NCBI RefSeq assembly: GCF_947495665.1
Contig: NZ_CANLZV010000002.1
Location: 62,001 to 126,000, forward strand
Length of the DNA: 64,000 nt
Reading direction: 5' to 3'
From: an uncultured Sunxiuqinia sp.
GTDB taxonomy: Bacteria > Bacteroidota > Bacteroidia > Bacteroidales > Prolixibacteraceae
Shown here: positions 36,237-46,494 of the stretch, piece after piece
Position numbering within the stretch: position 1 is the first letter of the stretch
Layout of the letters: each line of letters opens with the position of its first letter
Program-made: the position numbers and the translations under genes
Notes under the pieces: generated by a model
Told to the model about the DNA's origin: nothing
Seen by the model: the letters and a program-made list of their open reading frames with translations, nothing else
Databases searched by the model: none

Positions 36237-38339
36237 ATGAAAAAGAATTTTTTACTACTCATATTCTTCCTATTTCTGTTTTGCTTAAAAGGCAATACGC
36301 AGGATGTTGTCTCTTTGATAGATAAAAAGGATGCTGAGGTGGAATTTGAAGCCCGGTATTCTTCATCAGATCTTGAGGAAGCACAGGTTAAGCTCATTCC
36401 ATATCCTGAAAAGGTTCGTTGGGGAGAAGGGGAAGCCCATCCTAAATCGTGGTATCCGGTTTTTCCAAAGGACTTCCCCAAAAATATTGTAGATGAGTTT
36501 TATGAGCTTTCCAATTTGCATTGGCTTGAAATCGACTGGACAAGTAATTTTTCGGTCCAGTTTGCTTATGATGAAAGCTTACAAAAGGAAGCCTATAAAC
36601 TTGACGTTACTGATAATTTGGTACAAGTTGTAGCTTCAACAGAATCCGGGTTTTTTTATGCGCTGCAAACCTTGAGGCAGCTGATTCGGGAGAGTACGGA
36701 TGAAGATGGGAAACTACTTCCATACTGCTCAATTGATGATCGCCCGGCGCACGCTGTGCGCGGTTTTATGCTTGATGTAGGACGTAATTTTCAAAGTTTA
36801 TCCTCCTTGAAGGAGCTGATTGATGTCATGGCCTGGTACAAGTACAATACCTTTCATTGGCACTTGACGGATTATCCGGCCTGGCGTATTGAGAGTAAGC
36901 TTTATCCACAACTGACAGCAGCCGAAAATCATCGTCCAACGCGTGATCCGGGAATGTTTTATTCTTATGAGCAAATCCGCGAGTTAATCTGGTATGCCCG
37001 TAAAAAACAAATTCAGGTTATTCCCGAAATTGATATGCCCGGACATAGCACTTCTTTTACCAAGGCAATGGGTTTTAAAATGGAATCAGCAGAGGGAATG
37101 ACTGCTTTGGAAGCGATTCTTCTTGAGTTTTTTGAAGAAATTCCTCAGGATATGGCTCCGGTCATTCATATTGGCTCTGATGAAATTCATATAAACAATC
37201 CCGAAGAGTTTATTAATCGCATGGTTGAGGTGGTTGAATCCAATAATCGACAGGCGATTGTTTGGAGCCCGGGCTTGGAAGGACCCAGAAGCGTGATTCG
37301 CCAAACCTGGGGGGGAGCTGTTCCGCCCAAAGGAGCCAACTTAAAAGAAATCGATTCCCGAAAGAGCTACATGAATGCAGGAGAGCCAATGTCGTTCATC
37401 CCAACTTTGTTTTTTCGGCCTTTGGGCAGAGGATCAGATAATGATATTTTAGGCGGAATTATTTGTCTTTGGCCCGATGTCAATTTACGATTCGAAAAAG
37501 ACGCATTCTCCCAAAACCCGTTTTTTAGTGGCCTGCTAACTTACTCCTGGGCTTGCTGGACGGCTGATGTGAAAACAGCTCCGGAGAAATATATGCTTGT
37601 TTTGCCTCAGAAAGACACTGAAGCTTTCAAGTACTTTAAAGCTTTTGAGCGTTATTTACTCGATCATAAACAGCGCTATTTTCAGCATAAACCTTTCCCG
37701 TATTTGAAACAAACGGATAAATTCTGGAAGTTAGCTGGCCCCTTTGATGGCGATGAAGCTGACAAGGCATTTGCCGGAACAACGCAAAAGCTGGATAAAT
37801 TTTTGAAACAAAAGCAGCTCAATTGGAAATTAGCCACAGGCAATACGCTTGTTCTGAAACAGCGGTGGTTGAAAGATGGTTATTTCCCTGAAGCGGAAGC
37901 CGGACAAACAGTGTATGCCCAAACTTACCTATACAGTGATCGCAATCAGGAAGTAGATACCTGGATCAATTTCGAAACACCTTTGCGGGCTAATCGTGTT
38001 TACTCTGGAATACCCCAAAATGGCTCATGGGATAATTGCGGTGGAAGCTTGTGGGTAAATGGAGTCGAGCTAAAGGGGCCGGAATGGGAGAATCCCGGGT
38101 GGCGTTCAAGTAAGCAAACGGGGTGGGGAACTCCTGATGAGCAAGAGATCCCGTGGGCTGATGAAGAGCTTTACTGGCTGCGTAAACCTGCAAAAGTGAA
38201 CCTGAAACAAGGTTGGAATCGAATTGTGGTTAAGATTCCTTATAAAACGGATTTTCAGAACTGGATGTTTACATTTATTCCTTTGGATATGAAAGGGCTT
38301 AAGTTTTCTCCAGATCAATTGAAAGAATTTGAAAATTGA
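36237..38339 (+). CDS. GH20-family hexosaminidase, long form
   Basis: A 700-residue protein with a signal peptide (residues 1-22). A GH20b-like domain (about 50-155) is followed by a GH20 barrel (about 160-420), with FHWHLTDYPAWRIESKLYP, IPEIDMPGHSTSF and the catalytic Asp315-Glu316 (HIGSDEIHI). A C-terminal region of about 230 residues is rich in aromatics (WINFETPLRANRVYSG, GSLWVNGVEL), suggesting a beta-sandwich carbohydrate-binding module. Compared with the first GH20 its loops differ strongly, so it probably has another linkage or substituent specificity. Confidence 0.88.
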   Translation: MKKNFLLLIFFLFLFCLKGNTQDVVSLIDKKDAEVEFEARYSSSDLEEAQVKLIPYPEKVRWGEGEAHPKSWYPVFPKDFPKNIVDEFYELSNLHWLEIDWTSNFSVQFAYDESLQKEAYKLDVTDNLVQVVASTESGFFYALQTLRQLIRESTDEDGKLLPYCSIDDRPAHAVRGFMLDVGRNFQSLSSLKELIDVMAWYKYNTFHWHLTDYPAWRIESKLYPQLTAAENHRPTRDPGMFYSYEQIRELIWYARKKQIQVIPEIDMPGHSTSFTKAMGFKMESAEGMTALEAILLEFFEEIPQDMAPVIHIGSDEIHINNPEEFINRMVEVVESNNRQAIVWSPGLEGPRSVIRQTWGGAVPPKGANLKEIDSRKSYMNAGEPMSFIPTLFFRPLGRGSDNDILGGIICLWPDVNLRFEKDAFSQNPFFSGLLTYSWACWTADVKTAPEKYMLVLPQKDTEAFKYFKAFERYLLDHKQRYFQHKPFPYLKQTDKFWKLAGPFDGDEADKAFAGTTQKLDKFLKQKQLNWKLATGNTLVLKQRWLKDGYFPEAEAGQTVYAQTYLYSDRNQEVDTWINFETPLRANRVYSGIPQNGSWDNCGGSLWVNGVELKGPEWENPGWRSSKQTGWGTPDEQEIPWADEELYWLRKPAKVNLKQGWNRIVVKIPYKTDFQNWMFTFIPLDMKGLKFSPDQLKEFEN

Positions 38340-38436
38340 ATGGAAGGAGTGGCTTTTCAAGATACTCATCCAAAAAGTACTTAATACTGAGGAAAAATAA
38401 TAAGATAAGAATGACTAATTTAAAATCGATACAATA

Positions 38437-40203
38437 ATGAAGAATCTATCTTTAATTGCCTTATTTTTTGTTTTGATTCTGGGGTGTTCAGCTCCCGGAA
38501 AAGTAGAGGCCCCCAAAACCTATGCGGAGGCGCCTGACCCTTCGGCCGATACCCTGACCGACTGGAGTGTGATTAAGCCGGGCTTGCATGCTACAATTGG
38601 TTCGATCGACAACCGGTACAATAAAAGTTTGATTCCGGACTTGGAGCCGAAAACCACTTGGAATGGATTTGCCTGGCGCAATGAAGTAATTTCGGCACAA
38701 CTGGTTTTGTGGAATAATGAACCGGCAGGAATTGTGGAGTGCCAATTTTCTGATTTCAAATCAGCAGATGGGAAAACGTTGCCAGCAGAAATTGCTCAGG
38801 CCCGTTTTGTTCGTTACGTACTAACTGACGAGTTTGGCCCTGGATGTGGGTATCGCAAACCCGAAGATTTTATTGCCCTGACCAGGGCGGATGTACTTGA
38901 CCCGCTTCCTGCTTTCGAAATGGAAGGCCAATCAACCCGGCCAGTTTGGCTTACGTTTGATGTTCCTGCCGATGCTACCCCCGGAACTTACACTTCCACC
39001 CTGCAAGTAAAGCTGGATGGTAAAAAACACAGTAAGTTCACATTTAAGCTTGAAGTGGGGGACCGCATTCTGCCAGAAGCGTCGGAATGGAAATTCCACC
39101 TGGATTTATGGCAAAACCCTTATGCTGTGGCTCGTGTGCATAATGTGGAACTGTGGTCTGCTGAGCACTGGGCTTTGCTAAAGCCACTGATGAAGATGCT
39201 GGCTGACGCCGGGCAGAAAGTGATTACAGCAACCTTAAATAACCGTCCGTGGGGAGGACAGACCGAAGACGCTTTTGGCTCCATGATTGCCTGGAATAAG
39301 CAGGCTGACGGAAGCTGGACTTACGACTACACCATCTTTGACCAGTGGGTACAATTCATGTTGGATCTGGGAATTGATAAGCAAATTAGCTGCTATTCAA
39401 TGGTACCCTGGGGAAATGAGCTTTACTATTTTGATGTTGCCAGTGGGGAAGAAGTGAAAATTGTGGCTAAAGCCGGAACCAAAGAGTTTGAAGAAATATG
39501 GACTCCTTTCCTGAAAGATTTTCTCAATCACCTGGAACAAAAAGGATGGAAGGAAATTGCTTGTATGGCGATGGATGAACGGTCACCAGCCGAAATGAGC
39601 GCTACCATGAAGTTACTTAAAGAGCAAGCACCGGAGCTTGGTGTTGGCTTTGCAGACAATCATCATAATTACAAGAAATTCCCGGATCAACTGACCGATC
39701 TCAGCATTGCTTTTGGTGCCGAAATTGAACCAGAAATCAGGCAATACCGCAAAGATCAAGGGCATATTTCAACCTGGTATGTATGCTGTTCGGATGTTTT
39801 TCCAAATGTTTTTACTTTCTCAGAGCCTGCCGAAGCTGCATTTATTGGTTGGTACACCCTGGCTGCTGATTTCGATGGGTTCTTGCGTTGGGCCTATAAC
39901 AGCTGGGTAAAAGACCCGTTGATTGACTCGCGTTTCCGGACCTGGCCTGCTGGCGATACTTACATTGTTTATCCTGATGCCCGTAGTTCAATCCGGTTCG
40001 AGCGTTTGCGTGAAGGTATTCAGGATGCTGAAAAAATCCGCTTGTTGCGCGAAGAATTTCAGAACAATTCATCGGCGGAGTCTCAAGACAAATTACGACG
40101 GTTGAATGAGCTGCTTTCACGCTGCAATGTTACCGCACGGCCTGCTGATTTTAACGAGTTGATGAAGGACGGTAAAGAAACATTGGAGAGCCTTTCTAAG
40201 TAG
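38437..40203 (+). CDS. GH123-like (former DUF4091) glycosidase 1
   Basis: A 588-residue lipoprotein (lipobox Cys17, LILGCSAPG). A beta-sandwich N-terminal part (about residues 80-215, with TWNGFAWRNEVISAQLVLWN) precedes a TIM-barrel-type DUF4091/GH123 catalytic region. The conserved C-terminal block is SIRFERLREGIQDAEKIRLLRE. The adjacent Asp380-Glu381 (MAMDERSP) fits the Asp-Glu pair used by GH123 beta-N-acetylgalactosaminidases for substrate-assisted catalysis. A GalNAc-active role is inferred from the family and from the GH20 and GH109 genes around it. Other DUF4091 specificities remain possible. Confidence 0.8.
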   Translation: MKNLSLIALFFVLILGCSAPGKVEAPKTYAEAPDPSADTLTDWSVIKPGLHATIGSIDNRYNKSLIPDLEPKTTWNGFAWRNEVISAQLVLWNNEPAGIVECQFSDFKSADGKTLPAEIAQARFVRYVLTDEFGPGCGYRKPEDFIALTRADVLDPLPAFEMEGQSTRPVWLTFDVPADATPGTYTSTLQVKLDGKKHSKFTFKLEVGDRILPEASEWKFHLDLWQNPYAVARVHNVELWSAEHWALLKPLMKMLADAGQKVITATLNNRPWGGQTEDAFGSMIAWNKQADGSWTYDYTIFDQWVQFMLDLGIDKQISCYSMVPWGNELYYFDVASGEEVKIVAKAGTKEFEEIWTPFLKDFLNHLEQKGWKEIACMAMDERSPAEMSATMKLLKEQAPELGVGFADNHHNYKKFPDQLTDLSIAFGAEIEPEIRQYRKDQGHISTWYVCCSDVFPNVFTFSEPAEAAFIGWYTLAADFDGFLRWAYNSWVKDPLIDSRFRTWPAGDTYIVYPDARSSIRFERLREGIQDAEKIRLLREEFQNNSSAESQDKLRRLNELLSRCNVTARPADFNELMKDGKETLESLSK

Positions 40204-40307
40204 TTAGCTTTAGATAAACAGATGCTTGGATTGCCTGTTTTAAAATTGTTTCAAACTGACAATCTGAGCATCTGAATATGCCAGGTCTAATAACCAATAA
40301 TCAGATC

Positions 40308-42806
40308 ATGAAGAAACTTTCAGCAATAATTCTAACACTTTTATCGATCCTTTTGAGTGTATTCGTATCGAGGGCACAACTCAATGGGCGTGTGTTTGTC
40401 GATACGAATAACAATGGAAAAATGGATGCTGGTGAGCGTGGCGCAAAAGACTGTGTCGTGTCTGACGGACTCCATGTAGTAAAGACGGACAAGAAAGGGA
40501 ATTTTAGTTTGCCCGGGTGGGAAAAACAACGTTTTGTGACCCTTTATCCCGCGGCCGATTTTACTTGTTTGCAGACCTATTTACCCGTAAAATCAGGTGT
40601 GCAGGACTATGTGTTTGCCATTAGCCCCCGCCAACGAAAGCAAGAAGCAAGTTTCGTCCATATTTCCGATACCGAAACCTTTGAATATCGGGATTGGGTG
40701 GATCAACTGAAGCAATATGCCCAGGTGCACCAGCCTGATTTTATCATTCATACTGGCGATATTTGCTACCAAAGTGGGATGGCCTGGCATGCAGAACATG
40801 TCAATCAGAAATCCTTTGGAGTGCCTGTTTATTATTGTTTGGGAAACCACGACATGATCAAAGGCGATTATGGTGAGCAATTTTTCGAACAGTGTTTTGG
40901 GCCGGCATGGTATGCTTTTGAAGAAGCAAACACCCTGTTCGTTGTCACACCGATGATGGGAGGAGACTACAAACCTTCCTTCAACCGGGAAGAAATTGGT
41001 ACCTGGTTGAAAAACCTGCTGAAAGCTTATCCAGCAGAACAGTCCAAAATATTCTTCAACCACGATTTATTGACTAATGGTGAAACGTTTGACTTTAAAG
41101 TAAATGATCAGGAAGTAATCAGCCTGAATGAATCCAACCTGAAAGCTTGGCTGTATGGGCATTGGCATACCAACATGGCCAAAGAACACGGCACGTCAGG
41201 TGTGATGTCATATGGCACATCAACCTTGGCTGCCGGAGGTATCGATCATTCTCCATCAGGATTCCGGGTGGTTGATGTGGATGAGCAAGGAAACACCTCT
41301 TCGCATTTTAAGTGGACAAGCCTTAACCGGGAGATCAAAATAATCAGTCCACAAAAAGAAATTGCGGTTTTAACTGCTAATGGGCAGCTTCAGCTGGCTG
41401 CCAATATTTATCATACGGGTGTTGCGGTGGATAGTGTCCGCTATGCTATTTATGGTGATGAAGGTTTTAACTGGAACACATCGTTGGATGGAAGTCGGTG
41501 GAAACCAATGGCCCAAAAATCGGACTGGACCTGGGCGACAACATTAAAACCCGAAGAAAGCGACAACTATACCTTGGTGGTGAATGCTTTTTTGCATAGT
41601 GGCGAGATTCTCAATGCCAAGCATTCTTTTTCCGTATCAGATAAAAATGAGGAGGCCCGTGTGAATGGCCAATGGTTTAACCTGGCCGGAAATCCGGCTC
41701 ACAGCCCAGTGGTTGATGAAGTGCATGGAATGCCTTACCAATTAAAGTGGACAACTAATATTGGAAGTAATATTTTCATGAGCTCTCCGGTTTTGTTTGA
41801 GGACGTTCTGGTTACTGCCAGCTTTGATGATGGCGATGCTCAAAATTGTTACCTGGTCGGAATGGATGCAACAACCGGAGTTGAGCGGTGGCGCTACCAG
41901 ACTCAAAATAGTGTAAAAAATCAGCTAGTGGTGGCACAGGGAATTGCCATTGCTGTAGATATGTTGGGAGTAACTTACGCGGTTGATGTTTTAACCGGAA
42001 AACTTCGTTGGAAGCGTGATCTGAACCATAATCGCTTGCCGGGGATTGTCAACGGTATCGTGACCGATGGACAACTGGTTTATTCCGGTTTTGGGAAATC
42101 ACTTTCTGCCTTAAACGTGTTGACGGGTAAGCCTCAATGGACAAATGAAGCATGGGGTGGTGGTAACGGAACAACGCCAACCATGACCATTGCTGACGAT
42201 GTGTTGATTGCATCGAGCCAATGGGGGGCTATTTATGCCCACAACCGACACACGGGCGAATTACTTTGGAAACGAGGCGATGCAGGCTTGCGCTTTCGCG
42301 ATGGCGTTTTGAGCTATAAAGATGGTTCGCTTTGGGTAAGCGGAAAGGGAACGGAGAAAGCGGTTCCTGGCATTTTGCACCAGTTGGAACTGAAAACCGG
42401 CAAAACAATTCAGACCTATGAAACAGGCATGCAACAAAGTGGAACATCAGCACCAATTATTTTGAAGGATCGTTTTATTATTGCTGGTTCTCATCCGGGA
42501 ATTGCTGCTGTTAGCCGCGAAACAGGAGAACAGCTTTGGCGGTTCGAAGTCGAGTCGGCTTTGCTTTACACGCCTTCATATTATGCCGATCGTCAGCAGA
42601 GTATCGAATCGACGCCCTTGTTGATTGGCGATAAATTGGTTTTTGGCGCGATGGATGGTCGGGTTTATGCCTTGGATGCAACTAGCGGAAAACTATTGTG
42701 GAAAACGGAACTGGGAGCACCGGTGGTAACATCGGTAGCCGTGGATGGAAAAAGGTTTTATATCTGCGATTTTGCCGGAAATGTATATTGCTTCCAGGCA
42801 AACTAA
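40308..42806 (+). CDS. Metallophosphoesterase fused to a PQQ-like beta-propeller
   Basis: An 832-residue secreted protein from the ATG at 40308; an in-frame ATG at 40278 would put ten polar residues before the signal peptide. After an Ig-like N-domain (about 20-100: GRVFVDTNNNGKMDAGERG) comes a calcineurin-like phosphoesterase (about 105-290) with HISDTE, HTGDICY, GNHDM, FNHDLL and YGHWHTN, the metal ligands of the family. A metallophos C-domain follows. From about 465 to the end there is a PQQ-like propeller with repeated TGxxxW blades (TGVERWRY, TGKLRWKR, TGELLWKR, SGKLLWKT). The propeller lacks a dehydrogenase context and is probably a binding or scaffold domain. Substrate may be a phospho-glycan. 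Confidence 0.85.
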   Translation: MKKLSAIILTLLSILLSVFVSRAQLNGRVFVDTNNNGKMDAGERGAKDCVVSDGLHVVKTDKKGNFSLPGWEKQRFVTLYPAADFTCLQTYLPVKSGVQDYVFAISPRQRKQEASFVHISDTETFEYRDWVDQLKQYAQVHQPDFIIHTGDICYQSGMAWHAEHVNQKSFGVPVYYCLGNHDMIKGDYGEQFFEQCFGPAWYAFEEANTLFVVTPMMGGDYKPSFNREEIGTWLKNLLKAYPAEQSKIFFNHDLLTNGETFDFKVNDQEVISLNESNLKAWLYGHWHTNMAKEHGTSGVMSYGTSTLAAGGIDHSPSGFRVVDVDEQGNTSSHFKWTSLNREIKIISPQKEIAVLTANGQLQLAANIYHTGVAVDSVRYAIYGDEGFNWNTSLDGSRWKPMAQKSDWTWATTLKPEESDNYTLVVNAFLHSGEILNAKHSFSVSDKNEEARVNGQWFNLAGNPAHSPVVDEVHGMPYQLKWTTNIGSNIFMSSPVLFEDVLVTASFDDGDAQNCYLVGMDATTGVERWRYQTQNSVKNQLVVAQGIAIAVDMLGVTYAVDVLTGKLRWKRDLNHNRLPGIVNGIVTDGQLVYSGFGKSLSALNVLTGKPQWTNEAWGGGNGTTPTMTIADDVLIASSQWGAIYAHNRHTGELLWKRGDAGLRFRDGVLSYKDGSLWVSGKGTEKAVPGILHQLELKTGKTIQTYETGMQQSGTSAPIILKDRFIIAGSHPGIAAVSRETGEQLWRFEVESALLYTPSYYADRQQSIESTPLLIGDKLVFGAMDGRVYALDATSGKLLWKTELGAPVVTSVAVDGKRFYICDFAGNVYCFQAN

Positions 42807-42885
42807 AAAAGATAGAATGAGCTAACTAAAGTATATGTTTTTAATCTCTAGGATCTAATACCTTGATCTTCAAATCTAACTTAGA

Positions 42886-44466
42886 ATGAAAAAGCTACTT
42901 TTTACAACGATTCTGTTTGCGGTAGGCTTATATTGTTCGGCTCAAACACGTTTTTACACTGGTTTTGAAGGCGATGCCGAAAAGTACTATCCTAAAGTTG
43001 AAAAGGAAGCGGCTGTATATGTCACCGAGTTGCAGCGACCAGCATGGGTTGCTGGTGTATCGGGCCGTGCACTCGATTTGTCAAAAAATGCAGTGCTCCG
43101 TCAGCCATTGGTTGTCGACAGTTTGGAGACACCGGACTATAGTACATCGGCCGATTTGTCTGTTTGTGTGTGGGTAAAGACTTTGCCCGGAGCTAAGCAG
43201 GGAGCAACGATTATCGGTAACAAGACAGATGGAGATTTGAAAGGAGTGGGGTGGAGCATTTTTACCCAGCCGACGGGAGCATGGGGTGCTGTAATTTCTG
43301 ATGGAAAGAACAGCTACACTTATCAGCCCAATATTCCTCGCCAGGCTGTTAACGATGGCGAATGGCACCAACTGGCATTCAGCCTAAACCGGGAAAAAGG
43401 GGAGCTTTGGTTTTTTCTGGATGGGCAAAATGTGGCTATCTACAATACTCCGGAAATTGGAAGCCTGGAAAATACGAACAGAACTGTGGTTGGAGGAACC
43501 GATGAGCATTGGGAAGCTGGTTCCTTTGGCCAATGGACGGCTTTTAACGGACACTTGGATGAGGTGGTGATCGACAATGAATCGATGACTGTTGAAACAA
43601 TTCAGACTGATTATAGTCGCTTTAAAACTTTAGAATGTCCAGAAAAAATCATCGCTCCAATTCGGGTGATGGTTTGGAATATTTGGCATGGCGGACGACG
43701 CTATGGTAAGCATGTTGGCTTGGAGCGGGTCATTGAAACAATAAAAGAGGCTCAACCCGATGTGGTTGGCTTGATTGAGACTTACGGGTCTGGGGAGGCG
43801 ATTGCCGATTCGCTGGGGTATTATTTTTACCTGATTAGTTCTAACCTGAGCATCATGAGCCGGTTTCCGATCAAAGAAACGGTGAAAGCTTTTCGTCCAT
43901 TTAATTTCGGGGGTGCCATCCTTCATCTTGGCGGTAACCGAGAGTTAGCTGTTCTGGATACCTGGCTGCATTATCTTCCCGATTATTGTGCCGATGTAGC
44001 TAAAATGGAGCTGTCTTCTCAAGCGTTAATTCAGGCTGAGGGGAAAACGCGGCATGCTGAAGTAAAAAGTATTCTGAAGGAAATTAAGCCAATATACGCT
44101 GAAGCATCAAAGCGGCCGGTGATCATGTTGGGCGATTTTAATAGTGGCTCTCATCTCGATTGGACTGAAGCCACTAAAAAGCTGCACTACGATTATACGG
44201 TTGAATGGCCGGTTAGTCAGGAAATGTTGAAAGCCGGATTTAAAGACAGTTACCGTGAACTTCACATTAACCCTTTGTTGGATCCTGGCTTTACGTGGAC
44301 GCCACGTGCTGCCACATCCTCTGATCGATATGGTTTACGTGATCGTATCGACTACATCTATTATCAAGGTAATTTAAGCCCAGTTGAATCCAAAGTGATC
44401 GACTACCACCCAATCATGTTCCCTTCCGATCATGCAGCGGTGTTGACTGTCTTTGAGTTGGACTAG
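42886..44466 (+). CDS. LamG-like domain fused to an EEP phosphodiesterase
   Basis: A 526-residue secreted protein (signal peptide about 1-19, SAQ). A concanavalin A/LamG-like sandwich spans about residues 40-235 (VCVWVKTL, DGEWHQLAFSLNREKGELWFFLDGQNV, LDEVVIDN). The endonuclease/exonuclease/phosphatase domain is about 255-526, with MVWNIWHGG, the metal ligand Glu in GLIETYG, DTWLHY, LGDFNSGSHLDWTE, DRIDYIYY and the C-terminal SDHAAV. All classic EEP catalytic positions are present. The SHLDWT motif is shared with the EEP lipoprotein at 48757. Phosphodiester substrates in a glycan or glycolipid are plausible. Confidence 0.87.
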   Translation: MKKLLFTTILFAVGLYCSAQTRFYTGFEGDAEKYYPKVEKEAAVYVTELQRPAWVAGVSGRALDLSKNAVLRQPLVVDSLETPDYSTSADLSVCVWVKTLPGAKQGATIIGNKTDGDLKGVGWSIFTQPTGAWGAVISDGKNSYTYQPNIPRQAVNDGEWHQLAFSLNREKGELWFFLDGQNVAIYNTPEIGSLENTNRTVVGGTDEHWEAGSFGQWTAFNGHLDEVVIDNESMTVETIQTDYSRFKTLECPEKIIAPIRVMVWNIWHGGRRYGKHVGLERVIETIKEAQPDVVGLIETYGSGEAIADSLGYYFYLISSNLSIMSRFPIKETVKAFRPFNFGGAILHLGGNRELAVLDTWLHYLPDYCADVAKMELSSQALIQAEGKTRHAEVKSILKEIKPIYAEASKRPVIMLGDFNSGSHLDWTEATKKLHYDYTVEWPVSQEMLKAGFKDSYRELHINPLLDPGFTWTPRAATSSDRYGLRDRIDYIYYQGNLSPVESKVIDYHPIMFPSDHAAVLTVFELD

Positions 44467-44550
44467 TTGGATGAATACTAATAAAAATTTGGGGTTGATT
44501 GATTGATGTACTAGTTATCAGATCTTTAAAATCCCAAAATCTAATGACTT

Positions 44551-45507
44551 ATGAAAAGGAGAGAATTTATACGATATGGTTTTGGAGGAGCGGGTATTCT
44601 CATGCTGCCTCTTGGAGTAAATGCATTGACAAGTGGCTCTAAAAAGCGTGTTCGATTTGGTGTGTGTGCCGATGTTCACAAAGACATCATGCATGACGCA
44701 GCTGAGCGCTTGCAAACTTTTATTGATGAGGCATCCAACCAAAACCTGGATTTTATTATTCAGTTGGGTGATTTTTGCCGTCCTTATGAGCAAAACAAGG
44801 AGTTCCTTGGTATTTTTAATGAATACGATGGAGCAAAGTACCATGTAATTGGCAACCACGATATGGATGGCGGCTTTTCGCGTGAGCAGGTACTGGATTT
44901 TTGGGGTGCTGACTCCAAATATTATTCGTTTGATCAGAATGGTTATCATTTTATTGTACTGGATGGAAATGATCAAAATCCATCTCCTGATAAGGCGAAG
45001 GGCTATGCCCGTTTTGTGGGGAAAGAGCAACTTCAGTGGCTGGGAAATGATTTGAAAGCAACCAATTTGCCCTGTATCGTTTTATCTCATCAGAGTCTTG
45101 AGAACGAGGACTTGGGCATTGAAAATCAAGAGCAGGTTCGGGCTATTCTGGAAAAAGCTGATAAAGTGATTGCTTGCTTCAGTGGGCACCACCATACCGA
45201 CTATGTATGCACCATCAATGGAATTTATTATATCCAGATAAACAGCATGTCATACAGCTGGTTGGGAGGCGATTATCAAACGATTCGCTACAGTCAGGAA
45301 ATTGATGCAAAATATCCTTGGATAAAATATACGGCCCCATACGAGAAACCGTTGTTTGCTTTTGTTGAGCTTGACAAAAGGAAGATCCAAATTGAAGGTA
45401 TTCAAAGCCAGTTTGTTGGTCCGACTCCTGAGGAACTTGGATTTCCCAAGCAGCCCCAAAACAGTCCGGTTGTACCGGTAATTTCTGATCGAAAAATCAA
45501 GTACTAA
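44551..45507 (+). CDS. Calcineurin-like metallophosphoesterase with Tat signal
   Basis: A 318-residue protein with a twin-arginine leader (MKRREFIRYGFGGAGILMLP). The phosphoesterase motifs are in order: CADVH, QLGDF, IGNHD, VLSHQ and FSGHHHTD, so the full dinuclear metal site is present. Tat export suggests folding with its metals in the cytoplasm. It is one of five phosphoesterase genes grouped in the middle of the PUL and lies 84 bp after the LamG-EEP gene and 20 bp before the nucleotide pyrophosphatase-like gene. Confidence 0.88.
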   Translation: MKRREFIRYGFGGAGILMLPLGVNALTSGSKKRVRFGVCADVHKDIMHDAAERLQTFIDEASNQNLDFIIQLGDFCRPYEQNKEFLGIFNEYDGAKYHVIGNHDMDGGFSREQVLDFWGADSKYYSFDQNGYHFIVLDGNDQNPSPDKAKGYARFVGKEQLQWLGNDLKATNLPCIVLSHQSLENEDLGIENQEQVRAILEKADKVIACFSGHHHTDYVCTINGIYYIQINSMSYSWLGGDYQTIRYSQEIDAKYPWIKYTAPYEKPLFAFVELDKRKIQIEGIQSQFVGPTPEELGFPKQPQNSPVVPVISDRKIKY

Positions 45508-45527
45508 AACAATAAACTATTAATCAA

Positions 45528-46433
45528 ATGCGCACGAAAACTTTTTTACTACTATTTGTCGGTATAGCAATACTGACTTCTTGCACGAAGCAGCCCGCAG
45601 CAAAGCGGGTGGTGATGATTGCGTTGGATGGTATTAGCATTGAGGGCTATCAAACAGCTAAACATCCGAATATTGACCGCTTAGCCAAAGAGGGGGTGTT
45701 GTCTCTATCAACACGTGCTGTTATGCCGTCGGTTACGCTTCCAAACTGGACCAGTCATTTAACGGGCAGTGGCCCTGAACAACATGGTGTTGTTGGAAAC
45801 GACTGGACGCTGGATAATATTAAGCTTCCAGCAGTTGAGAAAGATAATTCCGGGTATTATCCTTCAATTTTTGAAGTTTTGAAAAAGCAACTTCCTGAAG
45901 CAAAAACTGCTTTCTACTATAACTGGGGGCCGCTGGTATTTCCCTATAATCAAGATTATATTGATGAAGTTAGCTTTTTAGAAAACGATGGTTATGTGGA
46001 GAACTATCAGAAAGCGTTGGATTTCATTGATGCCAATAAGGAGTTGCCAACCTGCGTGTTTTTATACTCAGTCCATACTGACCATGCCGGACATCGACAT
46101 GGCTGGATGTCGCCTAAATACATTCAATCTATTGAAGAGGCAGATGTACATATTGGGGAATTTCTGGACGAGCTCAAAGCCAAAGGCTTGTATGAGGATA
46201 CTCACTTCCTGTTTGTTTCTGATCACGGTGGTAGAGGAAATGGGCATGGTGGCGTAAGCCCGACAGAGATGGAAGTCCCTTGGTGTATTGCTGGTCCGGG
46301 AATCAAGCGAGGAGTAAAAATGACAGCTCCCAACAATACCGTGAATACTGCTGCAACAATCGCAAACTTGTTTCAATGTGAACTGCCAGCTGCCTGGATT
46401 GGGAAAGTTCCTTCTTTCATCTTTGAAAATTAA
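45528..46433 (+). CDS. Nucleotide pyrophosphatase/phosphodiesterase-type alkaline phosphatase-superfamily lipoprotein
   Basis: A 301-residue lipoprotein (lipobox Cys19, ILTSCTKQ). The alkaline phosphatase-superfamily core begins at VVMIALDGI (metal Asp). The nucleophile is the Thr of PSVTLPNWTSHLTG, and metal-site histidines lie in HTDHAGHRHGW, VSDHGGRGNGHGG. A Thr nucleophile with no CxPxR motif marks it as a phosphodiesterase/NPP-type enzyme, not a sulfatase. It is shorter than average NPPs (about 400 residues) and keeps only the core. It probably cleaves a phosphodiester or phosphonate ester in the imported glycan. Confidence 0.88.
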   Translation: MRTKTFLLLFVGIAILTSCTKQPAAKRVVMIALDGISIEGYQTAKHPNIDRLAKEGVLSLSTRAVMPSVTLPNWTSHLTGSGPEQHGVVGNDWTLDNIKLPAVEKDNSGYYPSIFEVLKKQLPEAKTAFYYNWGPLVFPYNQDYIDEVSFLENDGYVENYQKALDFIDANKELPTCVFLYSVHTDHAGHRHGWMSPKYIQSIEEADVHIGEFLDELKAKGLYEDTHFLFVSDHGGRGNGHGGVSPTEMEVPWCIAGPGIKRGVKMTAPNNTVNTAATIANLFQCELPAAWIGKVPSFIFEN

Positions 46434-46494
46434 AAATAGAACAATAGTTTTATAGGCTAAATAAATTTTAACTACTCAATTAAAAAACTACTCA

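Noticed and set aside
45528-46433. Fourth sulfatase
   Set aside because: It is in the same superfamily but has a Thr nucleophile (PSVTLPNW) and no CxPxR motif, so it is NPP/phosphodiesterase-type.
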